From UMGS1783 sp900555065 (GTDB taxonomy: Bacteria > Bacillota > Clostridia > Oscillospirales > UMGS1783), in contig CALKPL010000037.1 of NCBI GenBank assembly GCA_937991645.1, forward strand, positions 11,556-75,555: a stretch of DNA of 64,000 bases, given 5' to 3'. This document shows, piece after piece, positions 26,622 through 34,077 of this stretch. A program made the translations under genes and the position numbers. Each line of letters opens with the position of its first letter. The stretch's first letter is position 1. The notes beneath the pieces are model-generated. The model was not told the origin of the DNA. It saw only the letters and a program-made list of their open reading frames with translations, and did no database searches.

Positions 26622-27329
26622 ATGCCGTTTCAGGGCTTTTCGGAGGAGACGAACCGCTATTTTTTCGGCGCGGAGCTGGAAAACACCCGCGCCTATTTCG
26701 AGCGCAACCGGGAAGTCTACCAAACCTATGTAAAAAAGCCGCTTCTGGCCCTGCACGAAGAGCTGGTCGCCGTCGCAAAGGAGATAGACGAGGACATTGT
26801 CGTCGCGCCGAACCGGTGCATGTCTAAGGCTTTTAACGACTTCCGCTATACCGGCAAGGTTACGCCGGTGAAAACGTATATGTATCTGCACTTTTTCTCT
26901 CCCGCAGAGAACAAGGCCTATGACACGCCCGGCGTCTTCTTTGACGCGGGCAGCACCGGCTACCGGATCGGCTTCGGCAGTTACGACATGACCCCGCCCG
27001 CCATGGAGGCGGTGCGCCGGGCCATTTTAAGCCGCCGGCGGGCGTTTCTGAACCTGGAGGAACAGCGCGTGGCGGACGGATTCGAGCTGCGCGGCGCCGA
27101 TTATAAGCGCGATCATTTCCCGGACGAGCCGGAACCGTTGAAAACATGGCTTAACAAGCGCAGCTTTTATCTTGTCCGCGAGTGCGCGCACGACGAAGCG
27201 TATTACAGCCATGCCCTGGTCGACGTGCTGCGCGACGCGTTTCTGCGCTGCAAGCCCATATACTGGTTCATGAAACGGGCTATGCAAGAGCAGGCTGCCG
27301 AAAGGCCGCGCGGGTACACGCCGGTATGA
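26622..27329 (+). CDS. DUF2461 family protein
   Basis: A 235-residue soluble protein with the DUF2461/TIGR02453 pattern: LENTRAYFERNREVYQTYVKKPLLALHEEL near the start, then CMSKAFNDFRYTGKVTPVKTYMYLHF, and SYDMTPPAMEAVRRAI. No biochemical function is established for the family. The ATG at 26622 follows AGAGGGA; the open frame upstream overlaps the esterase gene in another phase. It is probably cotranscribed with the esterase. Confidence 0.8.
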   Translation: MPFQGFSEETNRYFFGAELENTRAYFERNREVYQTYVKKPLLALHEELVAVAKEIDEDIVVAPNRCMSKAFNDFRYTGKVTPVKTYMYLHFFSPAENKAYDTPGVFFDAGSTGYRIGFGSYDMTPPAMEAVRRAILSRRRAFLNLEEQRVADGFELRGADYKRDHFPDEPEPLKTWLNKRSFYLVRECAHDEAYYSHALVDVLRDAFLRCKPIYWFMKRAMQEQAAERPRGYTPV

Positions 27330-27907
27330 CGGTCCGCAAGGGTTTTGACAGCGTGCCTGTATAATGTGCGGTACCGACCTGGCCCCGCGTATCGGCCGCA
27401 GCCCTGCTGTTAGCGCCGGCTTTCCCTCCCGCGGCGGCAGGCGCGGCCTTTCCGCCTCAGCGGTACGGCCGGCATGAACGCGGTGAAGCCGGCCGCAGGA
27501 AACGTCGTCGTGTGAAACATCCGTCCCTTTGCCGCGGGAAACGCCGTCCACTACGGCGTTTGGGAAACCGTAGCGGCTGCGCCGGGTCGACTGCGGGACG
27601 CGCCTTCGCCTGTTTTCTGTCCAACTCGTCTTGCCGTTTCGCCCAGTTCGGTTTCACGGCGGGCGGCCGCGCGGTCTGTACGATGCGGCGGAATGCTTGA
27701 TGGCGGCAAGCGCGGCGCGGCCGCGCAGCAAACTGCGGTCCGTATTCAGCGGCGCGCGTTGAACCGGGCAGGATTGGCATCCTGTTTTCGCTCTGAAAAA
27801 CTTGCCGCCGCGCCGTGTCCGGTAAAGGTAACCAGCCTTTCCTTCAAAAACTGTATAAGCGCCATGCCGCGCGGTGTGCGCGCGGCAAAAGGCCGAAATG
27901 TATAACA

Positions 27908-27947
27908 AATCGCCTGGAAACGCAAAGCGTCCCAGGCGATTGTTTTT
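27908..27947 (+). terminator. Strong rho-independent terminator in the gene-free stretch
   Basis: AATCGCCTGG pairs with CCAGGCGATT, with an inner ACGC/GCGT helix and a 3-nt loop, followed by TGTTTTT. The nearest upstream plus-strand stop is 578 nt away. Confidence 0.8.
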
Positions 27948-28299
27948 GAGGGGAGGGGGGAGAGTTGTGGAAACCGCCGGCTCTGCCGGGCGGAGGTGTC
28001 CCGCGAAAAAGCTTTTGCTTCAAATACCGGGCATACCGGGCGAATCGGGCCGCGAACAAGAAGCGTGCAATGATGGCGTGCTTCCGTTTGCACGGCAATC
28101 TCCCGTTTGCGGACGGCAGGGCGGGGATACAAATGCCAGTACGTTGGGACGCCCGCCAGAACAGGCCTCTTACAGAGCCAACGCAGGCCGCCGGCTGAGC
28201 CGGCGGCGCTGGCAACGGCGCTTGCATATTTTCTCGACAAGGCGGGCCGCCATGGCCGGCAATACGGTCCGCCGCATTGGGCGCTTTCGTATTCGTCCG

Positions 28300-28312
28300 G
28301 TGACTTTGTCAC
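28300..28312. promoter_or_regulatory. Dyad before the ferredoxin operon, possible regulator site
   Basis: GTGAC-TTT-GTCAC with CCG/CGG-like flanks lies about 50 nt upstream of the ferredoxin ATG. It is a candidate operator for the nearby CRP/FNR-type protein, but it does not match the FNR or CRP consensus spacing. Confidence 0.3.
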
Positions 28313-28362
28313 GGAACTCCGACATCTCCTTCTGTATACTGATTACAACGAAAGGGGATTTT

Positions 28363-28557
28363 ATGCTGCGAAGAAAAGCGATCATCAATACGAAAGAGTG
28401 CGTTGCATGCGGCTGCTGTATCGGGGTTTGTCCGAGAAATGCCATAACGGTCCCTTATGGGATCTTCGCCGAGGTGAACTTCGATTTGTGCGTCGGCTGC
28501 GGCAAGTGCGTCAGGGAATGCCCGGCAGGCGTGATCACATTGGAGGCAGCGCAATGA
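28363..28557 (+). CDS. Small 2[4Fe-4S] ferredoxin
   Basis: A 64-residue electron carrier with two clusters of the CxxCxxCxxxCP type: CVACGCCIGVCP and CVGCGKCVRECP. AAAGGGG is 6 nt from the ATG; the longer open frame upstream is not convincing. It overlaps the next gene by ATGA and presumably feeds electrons to, or takes them from, the membrane iron-sulfur protein encoded there. Confidence 0.93.
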   Translation: MLRRKAIINTKECVACGCCIGVCPRNAITVPYGIFAEVNFDLCVGCGKCVRECPAGVITLEAAQ

Positions 28558-29192
28558 AACGGAAAAGGCCATGGTACGATTACCTCTGGGCGTTGTCGCT
28601 GGCGTATCTCATTCTCGGATTTTTCAATATTCTGTTCGCGTGGCTGGGGCTGCTTTGTTTTTTTATCCCGCTGGGTGTAGCGGCTGTAAAAGGGAATAAA
28701 GCCTACTGCAACAGGTATTGCGGCAGAGGCCGTCTGTTCGCGCTTGCAGGGGGCAGTCTGGGGCTTTCCCGCAAAAGAGATATTCCCAAATGGATGCGTT
28801 CCAGGTATTTCCGGTACGGGTTCTTAATTTTCTTTCTTATCATGTTTGCCCTTATGCTCTGGAATACATATCTGGTGTTCGCAGGCGCAAAGGATCTGAG
28901 CCGGACGGTAACGCTGCTATGGACTTTTCAGGTCCCATGGCATTGGGCCTATCACGGCGCCATGTTTTCCGAAGGCGTCGCGCAGTTTACCTTCGGCTTT
29001 TACAGCATAATGCTTACGTCAACGATTCTCGGCTTTATAACCATGATTCTGTATAAGCCCCGCTCATGGTGCGTGTACTGTCCCATGGGGACGATGACGC
29101 AGCTGATATGCAAGGCGAAAAACGTGACCTTGTCACAGAAACGCGCGCAGTCTTCGTCTATACTGAAAACACAAACAGAAGAAAGGGAGTAA
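28554..29192 (+). CDS. NapH-like membrane protein with 4Fe-4S-type cysteines
   Basis: A 212-residue polytopic membrane protein: helices at about 9-29 and 33-45, another near 88-105 (YGFLIFFLIMFALMLW) and one near 150-165. Cytoplasmic cysteine motifs CNRYCGRGRLF and CVYCPMGTMTQLIC resemble the two half-sites of NapH/RnfC/CcoG-type proteins, which relay electrons across the membrane. The motifs deviate from the full CxxCxxCxxxCP form, so cluster binding is inferred. It is coupled to the ferredoxin and followed by thioredoxin, which suggests electron supply to thiol redox reactions. Confidence 0.75.
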   Translation: MKRKRPWYDYLWALSLAYLILGFFNILFAWLGLLCFFIPLGVAAVKGNKAYCNRYCGRGRLFALAGGSLGLSRKRDIPKWMRSRYFRYGFLIFFLIMFALMLWNTYLVFAGAKDLSRTVTLLWTFQVPWHWAYHGAMFSEGVAQFTFGFYSIMLTSTILGFITMILYKPRSWCVYCPMGTMTQLICKAKNVTLSQKRAQSSSILKTQTEERE

Positions 29193-29197
29193 TCAAT

Positions 29198-29506
29198 ATG
29201 TCAGTTCTTCGTGTAAGTAAAAACAATTTTGCACAGGTGCAAAACAGTGAAAAGCCCGTTTTGCTCGACTTTTACGCCGACTGGTGCGGACCCTGCCGTA
29301 TGGTTTCGCCCCTGGTCGATCAAATCGCAAAGGAGAATCCGCAGTACCTCGTCGGAAAAGTCAACGTGGACAGCGAGCCGGAACTGGCGCAGGCGTTCGG
29401 CGTGGCGAGCATTCCCATGCTGGTTGTCATGAAGGGCGGGAAAACGGTCAGCCGCTCGGTAGGCGCCCGGCCGAAGCCGCAGATTCTGGCCATGTTAGAG
29501 GGTTAA
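29198..29506 (+). CDS. trxA: Thioredoxin
   Basis: A 102-residue thioredoxin with the WCGPC active site (Cys30, Cys33), the cis-proline region VASIPML and the usual length. AAAGGGAG precedes the ATG at 29198; upstream open sequence belongs to the membrane gene in another frame. It is the last gene of the ferredoxin operon. Its last 12 nt overlap the end of the convergent CRP/FNR-type gene, leaving no room for a separate terminator. Confidence 0.94.
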   Translation: MSVLRVSKNNFAQVQNSEKPVLLDFYADWCGPCRMVSPLVDQIAKENPQYLVGKVNVDSEPELAQAFGVASIPMLVVMKGGKTVSRSVGARPKPQILAMLEG

Positions 29507-30169
29507 TGCGCGCAACCGTTTTTTGTCTAGAACCTTCACGCCTTTGCGGGAAACTTCAACAATGCCTTCGTTTGCAAAATACTTCAGCATGCGGGAAACG
29601 ACTTCACGGGCGGAGCCGATATATCTTGCGATCTGCTCGTGTGTCAGTGCGATCGTATCCGAACCGGTTCGCGCTGTCTCATCGGCCAGAAAAACGGCGA
29701 GGCGCTTGTCCATACTCATAAACAGGATTTGCTGCATAACCCACATAACGTCTGAAAAGCGCCCGACAGCCGTTTCCAGCGAGAATATACGGATGCACGG
29801 ATTGCGGTCGGAAACCGCCGCAAAGGCCGGTCCGCTGATGACAAAACATTCGCTGTCCTCCTCCGCGTCTATAAACACATCGAAAGTAATCGCCTGAAGT
29901 ACGCAGGAGGCGGAGAGCATGCACATGTCCCCCTTGTGCAGGCGATAGAGTGTAATGTCCTTTCCCTCTTCCGACATCATATAAAGTCTGAGACTGCCAG
30001 AACGGACGAGGATTACGCCGGAACATTCGTTTCCGTCGTGGATATTGGTTCCTTTTGGATAGTGCAGAGCCTGAGAATTCTGGCAGATATAGTCCCGGTC
30101 CGCGTCCGTGATCCTGTCCCAAAACGGAAATATCTCCCTATATACAGGTTCAAACAATTCCCGTGCCAT
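29495..30169 (-). CDS. CRP/FNR family transcriptional regulator
   Basis: A 224-residue regulator with an N-terminal cyclic-nucleotide-binding-like beta barrel (GTNIHDGNECSGVILVRSGSLRLYM; LYRLHKGDMCML) and a C-terminal HTH (LTHEQIARYIGSAREVVSRMLKYFANEGIVEV). Several cysteines are spread in the sensor half but not in the spaced cluster of classical FNR, so an iron-sulfur sensor cannot be claimed; thiol sensing is possible. It is divergent from the CoA-disulfide-reductase gene with only 38 bp between starts, and likely controls that gene and the thioredoxin operon. Confidence 0.88.
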   Translation of the reverse strand: MARELFEPVYREIFPFWDRITDADRDYICQNSQALHYPKGTNIHDGNECSGVILVRSGSLRLYMMSEEGKDITLYRLHKGDMCMLSASCVLQAITFDVFIDAEEDSECFVISGPAFAAVSDRNPCIRIFSLETAVGRFSDVMWVMQQILFMSMDKRLAVFLADETARTGSDTIALTHEQIARYIGSAREVVSRMLKYFANEGIVEVSRKGVKVLDKKRLRALTL

Positions 30170-30207
30170 TCGTTTACATGTCTCCTTTCCGAAAAAGAGG
30201 TGTATTT

Positions 30208-31878
30208 ATGAAAACAGTCATTATAGGCGGCGTAGCCGGCGGCGCGTCCGCGGCTGCCAGGCTCCGCAGGCTGGATGAAAAAGCTGAGATCATTCTGCTG
30301 GAGCGGGGCGAATACGTCAGCTTTGCCAACTGCGGTCTTCCATATTATATCGGCGGCGTTATTCAGGAGAGAGGCAACCTGACCCTGCAAACGCCCGAAA
30401 GCTTTAAATCGAGGTTCCATATAGACGTCCGCACCCTGCATGAGGCAGTATCGATCGACCCGGAAAAGAAGTCGGTCGCCGTCAAGGACCTGCGGCGCGG
30501 AACCGTATATGAAGAATCCTATGACAACCTCATCCTTTCGCCCGGCGCGGAACCGATACGCCCGATGATCGAAGGCGCCGGCGGCCCCGCCGTATTCACG
30601 CTCCGCAATATTCCCGATACGCTGAAAATCAAGTCGTATATAGCGTCTGAAAAGCCGAAATCGGCCGTTGTCGTCGGCGGCGGCTATATCGGTGTGGAAA
30701 TGGCTGAAAACTTGAAAGGAGCGGGGCTCGACGTCGCCATTGTAGAGCTTGCCGACCATCTGATCGCCCCGCTGGACTTTGATATGGCGGCCGACGTCCA
30801 CCGCTATCTGCGGGAAAAAGGCGTCAGATTATACCTGAACAACAGTGTAAAGGCAATGGACGGCGGCACGGTTGTCCTACAGGACGGAAAGGTATACGCC
30901 GATATGGTCGTTCTGGCGGTCGGCGTCCGGCCGGAAACGGCGCTCGCCGTACAGTGCGGCATTCCATGCAACAGTCGCGGCGCAATCGTCGTAAACCGGC
31001 GTATGCAGACCGGCGTACCCGGCATTTACGCTGTGGGCGACGCGGCCGAAGTGCGCGACTTTATTACAAATGCCCCCGCGTTTATCCCGCTTGCCGGACC
31101 GGCGAACAAACAGGGCCGCATAGCGGCGGACAATATCGCAGGTATTGCTTCAGAGTATACCGGAACGCAGGGCTCCGCCGTACTGAAAATCTTTGATATG
31201 ACGGTCGCCACGACTGGCCTGAATGAAAAAAACGCCGCCGCTGCGGGAATCGATTACGATAAGGCGTACACCTATTCCGCATCCCACGCAAGCTATTATC
31301 CCGGCGGTTCGAACATGTCGATCAAAGCGCTGTGGGATAAAAAAACGAAAAGACTGATCGGCGCGCAGATCGTGGGTTTTGACGGTGTGGACAAGCGAAT
31401 GGACGTCCTCGCCGCCGCCATTCGCTTCGGCGCGAAAATCACAGACCTGACCGAGCTTGAGCTCTGCTACGCTCCGCCCTTTGGCAGCGCGAAAGACCCG
31501 GTAAATATGCTCGGCTACGTAGGCGAAAACATAGTCACCGGCAAAGTCCGGCAGTTTTTCTGGCACGATGTGGAGTTTTTGCCGCGCGACGGGAGCGTGA
31601 CCCTGCTCGACGTCCGCACCCTGACCGAGACCGCCCGCGGCGGCATCGACGGGTTTGTCAATATACCGCTGGACTCTTTGCGGGAGCGGCTCCATGAGCT
31701 GCCAAAGGATAAACCGGTCTATGTGCACTGCCACAGCGGGCTTCGCAGCTATATCGCCTGCCGCATCCTTGCCGGCCACGGCTATACGTGCTATAACCTT
31801 GCCGGCGGCTGGCGGCTGTACGAATCCGTCGTCCATGAACGCGCCGTCCCCGAATACGTCTGTACGGAGTGCGTATAA
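30208..31878 (+). CDS. CoA-disulfide reductase / persulfide reductase with rhodanese domain
   Basis: A 556-residue flavoprotein. The N-terminal 440 residues are a pyridine nucleotide-disulfide oxidoreductase: FAD site IIGGVAGGASAAARLR, catalytic single cysteine in FANCGLPYYIGG (Cys42), NAD site VVVGGGYIGVEMAENL and GVRPETALA. The C-terminal about 100 residues are a rhodanese domain with the active Cys in HCHSGLRS (about 508). This fusion is known in CoA-disulfide reductase/NADH-dependent persulfide reductases handling polysulfide or CoA persulfide. The ATG at 30208 follows AAAGAGG. A bidirectional role in sulfur reduction and thiol balance is inferred from context. Confidence 0.9.
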   Translation: MKTVIIGGVAGGASAAARLRRLDEKAEIILLERGEYVSFANCGLPYYIGGVIQERGNLTLQTPESFKSRFHIDVRTLHEAVSIDPEKKSVAVKDLRRGTVYEESYDNLILSPGAEPIRPMIEGAGGPAVFTLRNIPDTLKIKSYIASEKPKSAVVVGGGYIGVEMAENLKGAGLDVAIVELADHLIAPLDFDMAADVHRYLREKGVRLYLNNSVKAMDGGTVVLQDGKVYADMVVLAVGVRPETALAVQCGIPCNSRGAIVVNRRMQTGVPGIYAVGDAAEVRDFITNAPAFIPLAGPANKQGRIAADNIAGIASEYTGTQGSAVLKIFDMTVATTGLNEKNAAAAGIDYDKAYTYSASHASYYPGGSNMSIKALWDKKTKRLIGAQIVGFDGVDKRMDVLAAAIRFGAKITDLTELELCYAPPFGSAKDPVNMLGYVGENIVTGKVRQFFWHDVEFLPRDGSVTLLDVRTLTETARGGIDGFVNIPLDSLRERLHELPKDKPVYVHCHSGLRSYIACRILAGHGYTCYNLAGGWRLYESVVHERAVPEYVCTECV

Positions 31879-31883
31879 ATGCA

Positions 31884-31927
31884 AAACCACACCTGTGTCT
31901 TTAGCGGTACAGGTGCGGTTTGTTTTT
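31884..31927 (+). terminator. Terminator after the CoA-disulfide-reductase gene
   Basis: A 13-bp stem (31884-31896 with 31909-31921, one A-C mismatch) is followed by TGTTTTT. It abuts the 3' end of the convergent NifX-like gene. Confidence 0.75.
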
Positions 31928-32340
31928 CAATGGCAGCCGTGCCCGCCGCAGCCATGGCTTGCGCAGCCGTGTTCGCCGCAGGAACGGCCTTCGCCGTGGT
32001 GATGTTCATGATGGTCGCATTCCACGTTGGGGTCATAGTCGAGCATTCCGCCGGCAAAGCGCTCTGCCGCCTTGTCCGCGTCTCCCTGAACGCCGCCGTA
32101 AAGCCGGATGCCCGCCTGCGCCAGCGCCGTTTTTGCGCCGCCGCCGATGCCGCCGCAGATAAGCGCGTCGACATTCAGCGCCGCAAGAAGTCCCGCAAGC
32201 GCGCCGTGTCCGCTGCCGTTGGTGTCTATTATCTCAGCGCCGGCGATTTTTCCGTCCTCAATACTGTAGATCTTGAACCGCTCGGTATGTCCGAAGTGCT
32301 GGAAGATTTGTCCGTTTTCATAGGGTACTGCGATTTTCAT
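31927..32340 (-). CDS. NifX/NifB-C-like protein with His/Cys-rich tail
   Basis: A 137-residue protein. Residues 1-105 are the dinitrogenase iron-molybdenum cofactor-binding fold (MKIAVPYENGQIFQHFGHTERFKIY; LAGLLAALNVDALICGGIGGGAKTALAQAGIRLYGG). Many members outside nitrogen fixers are found with DUF134 and metallo-hydrolase genes, as here. The last 30 residues are a probable metal-binding tail: CDHHEHHHGE followed by repeated CxxHGC/GHGC units. It is the third gene of the DUF134 operon, 15 nt after the MBL gene. A role in iron-sulfur or metal handling is inferred. Confidence 0.85.
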   Translation of the reverse strand: MKIAVPYENGQIFQHFGHTERFKIYSIEDGKIAGAEIIDTNGSGHGALAGLLAALNVDALICGGIGGGAKTALAQAGIRLYGGVQGDADKAAERFAGGMLDYDPNVECDHHEHHHGEGRSCGEHGCASHGCGGHGCH

Positions 32341-32355
32341 AGCTGTGTTCTCCTT

Positions 32356-33132
32356 TTAAATATGGATAGTCTGTCCTGTAGACAGATAAAATAAACGATG
32401 CATGGACTCTTTCATAAACGCAAACTGCGCCGCGCCTGTGCAGTGGCAGGTGTAGAAGTCCGTATGAAACCGATCCAGGTATGCGGCGTATGCGCGAAGC
32501 GTTTCATCCAGCGGAAGCGTTGAAAAATGGAACCCGCCGACCAAAACGTCCGGCTTCAGCCACTGTACAATATCCAATATGCCCTTGTGCGAGCAGCCGC
32601 TGAACAGCGTTTTTTTTCCGTTTTCTTCAATCAGCAGATACTGCTCATGGCGAAAATCATCCGGCGCGCGTACTCCGTTCCGCTCCGTCTCCATGCCGAA
32701 GCTGCCCAGATCGTGGTTTCGCGCGCGTCCGTTGCAGGCGCAGAGCGTCAGCCCCTCTCCGATTACGGCATGGTCGTCCGTAAATCTGAATCTTTCATTG
32801 TCCCTGAGCGAAGCATCCAGTCCGTTGTACCTTCCCGTTGCGTTGTAATGGGGTTCAAACGCGTGCCGGCTCATATAGACGGGCGCGCTTTGGTTGATCT
32901 CCAGAAACCGTTTCAGCCCGCCGCCGTGGTCGTAGTGGCCGTGCGAGAGAACGGCAATGTCCACATCCCGGAGATCGACGCCGAGTTTCGCGGCGTTTTC
33001 CGCAAACAACCCGGTCTGGCCCATATCGAACAGGAGGATATGCGCGCCGGTCTCAATATACAGCGACAAACCGTGCTCCGCGCCGAAACGGCGGTCTGCC
33101 GCAGTGTTTTCCACCAAAGCCGTTATTCGCAT
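32356..33132 (-). CDS. MBL-fold metallo-hydrolase
   Basis: A 258-residue metallo-beta-lactamase-fold protein with the metal motif SHGHYDHGGGLKRFL near residue 68, and the additional ligands in LFSGCSHKGILDIV and VGGFHF. The His-Cys-rich context CHCTGAAQF near the C-terminus is typical of the subgroup related to MTH/7,8-dihydropterin-6-methyl-like enzymes (COG1237). The substrate is unknown. It overlaps the DUF134 gene by 10 nt, so translation is coupled. Confidence 0.87.
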   Translation of the reverse strand: MRITALVENTAADRRFGAEHGLSLYIETGAHILLFDMGQTGLFAENAAKLGVDLRDVDIAVLSHGHYDHGGGLKRFLEINQSAPVYMSRHAFEPHYNATGRYNGLDASLRDNERFRFTDDHAVIGEGLTLCACNGRARNHDLGSFGMETERNGVRAPDDFRHEQYLLIEENGKKTLFSGCSHKGILDIVQWLKPDVLVGGFHFSTLPLDETLRAYAAYLDRFHTDFYTCHCTGAAQFAFMKESMHRLFYLSTGQTIHI

Positions 33133-33479
33133 ATTTCACCGCCGCATCCTGACCGGCGCCGGCAGCCGCAGCCGACGCAGCGCTTTTCCGCACCGTCGCA
33201 CAGCGTGTAGTCGCCGCCTTCAATGCGTATGCCCGCGCCGCTGACCAGCGCCTTTGCAATTTTGCTCCTGGCGGCGTTGTAAATCTGCTGTACTGTCGTA
33301 CGGGCCACCTGCATATACCCCGCGCACTCCTCCTGTGAAAGCCCTTCGTTGTCGATCAGTCGGATCGTCTCATATTCGTCGATGGTCAGAATAACGCGTT
33401 CACAGGCGCCGTCCGCCGGCTGAAATTCATTGATTTTTGGCAGCCGGCAGACTTTTCTGCATTTTTTCGGTCTCGGCAT
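33123..33479 (-). CDS. DUF134 family DNA-binding protein
   Basis: A 118-residue protein with the DUF134 pattern MPRPKKCRKVCRLP, a sigma-region-4-like HTH (LTIDEYETIRLIDNEGLSQEECAGYMQVARTTVQQIYNAARSKIAKAL) and a cysteine-rich tail (CVGCGCRRRSGCGGEIC) that may bind a metal or iron-sulfur cluster. It is first in the operon with the MBL and NifX-like genes. The ATG at 33479 with AAAGGGG is preferred to an upstream ATG at 33515, which lies in the promoter region. It is the best candidate to bind the palindromes in its own promoter. Confidence 0.87.
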   Translation of the reverse strand: MPRPKKCRKVCRLPKINEFQPADGACERVILTIDEYETIRLIDNEGLSQEECAGYMQVARTTVQQIYNAARSKIAKALVSGAGIRIEGGDYTLCDGAEKRCVGCGCRRRSGCGGEICE

Positions 33480-33501
33480 AGATTTCCCCTTTCCTGCATT
33501 A

Positions 33502-33530
33502 TTGACATATGCCATTTATATGGCTATTAT
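33502..33530 (+). promoter_or_regulatory. Rightward sigma-A promoter toward the rhodanese-ccdA-tlpA genes
   Basis: TTGACA (33502-33507), exactly 17 bp, TATTAT (33525-33530). The -35 lies in a TTATTGACATATG motif. Transcription would start near 33537 inside the 32-bp palindrome, about 215 nt before the rhodanese gene. Confidence 0.7.
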
Positions 33531-33554
33531 ACCCCCGTTATTGACATATGTCAA
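33526..33554 (-). promoter_or_regulatory. Leftward consensus sigma-A promoter of the DUF134 operon
   Basis: On the minus strand: TTGACA (33554-33549), exactly 17 bp, TATAAT (33531-33526). Its -10 overlaps that of the rightward promoter, so both cannot be occupied by polymerase at once. Confidence 0.8.
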
Positions 33555-33563
33555 TAACGGGGG
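33532..33563. repeat. Perfect 32-bp palindrome overlapping the DUF134 promoter
   Basis: Two 16-bp arms without a loop; the core is TTATTGACATATG joined to its mirror image. The same 13-mer occurs once more at 33499-33511. It is a likely operator for a dimeric regulator. On the plus strand TCTTTTTT follows, so a terminator role in RNA is also possible. Confidence 0.75.
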
Positions 33564-33752
33564 TCTTTTTTGTCGCATTTTTTTCGCGCCGCAAATAAAT
33601 TCGTCGGCATACGTGTATGCGGCCTGGATTTATGTTATAATCATTCCACACGGAATACGGCGGTTTTCGCCGCCTTATGTGACTAAGTTACGGTTGTCCG
33701 CCGAAAGAGAGGATATAATAAAAGCAAATTTAGCCAAAGGAAGTGCAGGAAT

Positions 33753-34067
33753 ATGTTGTCTGGCCTGTTTTCCCGCAGGAATATCAATCAAGGCGTCGCC
33801 GCCTGGGCGGCGACGGCAGGCGCCGTACTGCTCGACGTCCGAACGGAAGAGGAGTATGCGGCCGGCCATATAGACGGCAGTCTGAATATACCGCTTCATT
33901 CCATGGATGCCATTGAGAATTGGGTGTCGGATAAAAACGCAGCTATTTTTGTCTACTGCCAAAGCGGCGCGAGAAGCGCGGGCGCCGCGGGCCTATTAAA
34001 ATCGAAAGGGTATCGGCGCGTAACCGATATAGGCGGGATCCGCGGCTATCGGGGGCGGACGGTGTGA
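33753..34067 (+). CDS. Rhodanese-like domain protein
   Basis: A 104-residue single-domain rhodanese with LLDVRTEEEYAAGHIDGSLNIPL and the active loop YCQSGARS, which carries the persulfide-forming cysteine. The C-terminal IGGIRGYRG matches the family end. It is cytoplasmic, with no signal peptide. It is followed at 10 nt by a CcdA-type protein, suggesting sulfur or thiol transfer linked to extracytoplasmic redox. Confidence 0.88.
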   Translation: MLSGLFSRRNINQGVAAWAATAGAVLLDVRTEEEYAAGHIDGSLNIPLHSMDAIENWVSDKNAAIFVYCQSGARSAGAAGLLKSKGYRRVTDIGGIRGYRGRTV

Positions 34068-34077
34068 GGGTAGGTAT

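Larger units (their letters stand above)
27330..28362. other. About 1 kb without a supportable gene
   Basis: Both strands contain open frames of up to about 190 codons, but they overlap one another, have no ribosome binding sites and no recognisable domains. The only firm signals are a strong terminator at 27908-27947, a GC hairpin at 27866-27886 (GCCGCGCG with CGCGCGGC) and a short dyad at 28300-28312 before the ferredoxin gene. It may be degraded sequence or hold an RNA. Confidence 0.5.

Noticed and set aside
27349..27365. TTGACA and TATAAT close together as a promoter
   Set aside because: The spacing is only 9 bp, far below the 16-18 bp a sigma-A promoter needs.
27746..28312. 188-codon minus-strand frame in the gene-free kilobase
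   Set aside because: It has no ribosome binding site, overlaps several equally long frames on the other strand, and crosses a strong plus-strand terminator. Only its last 40 codons look protein-like.
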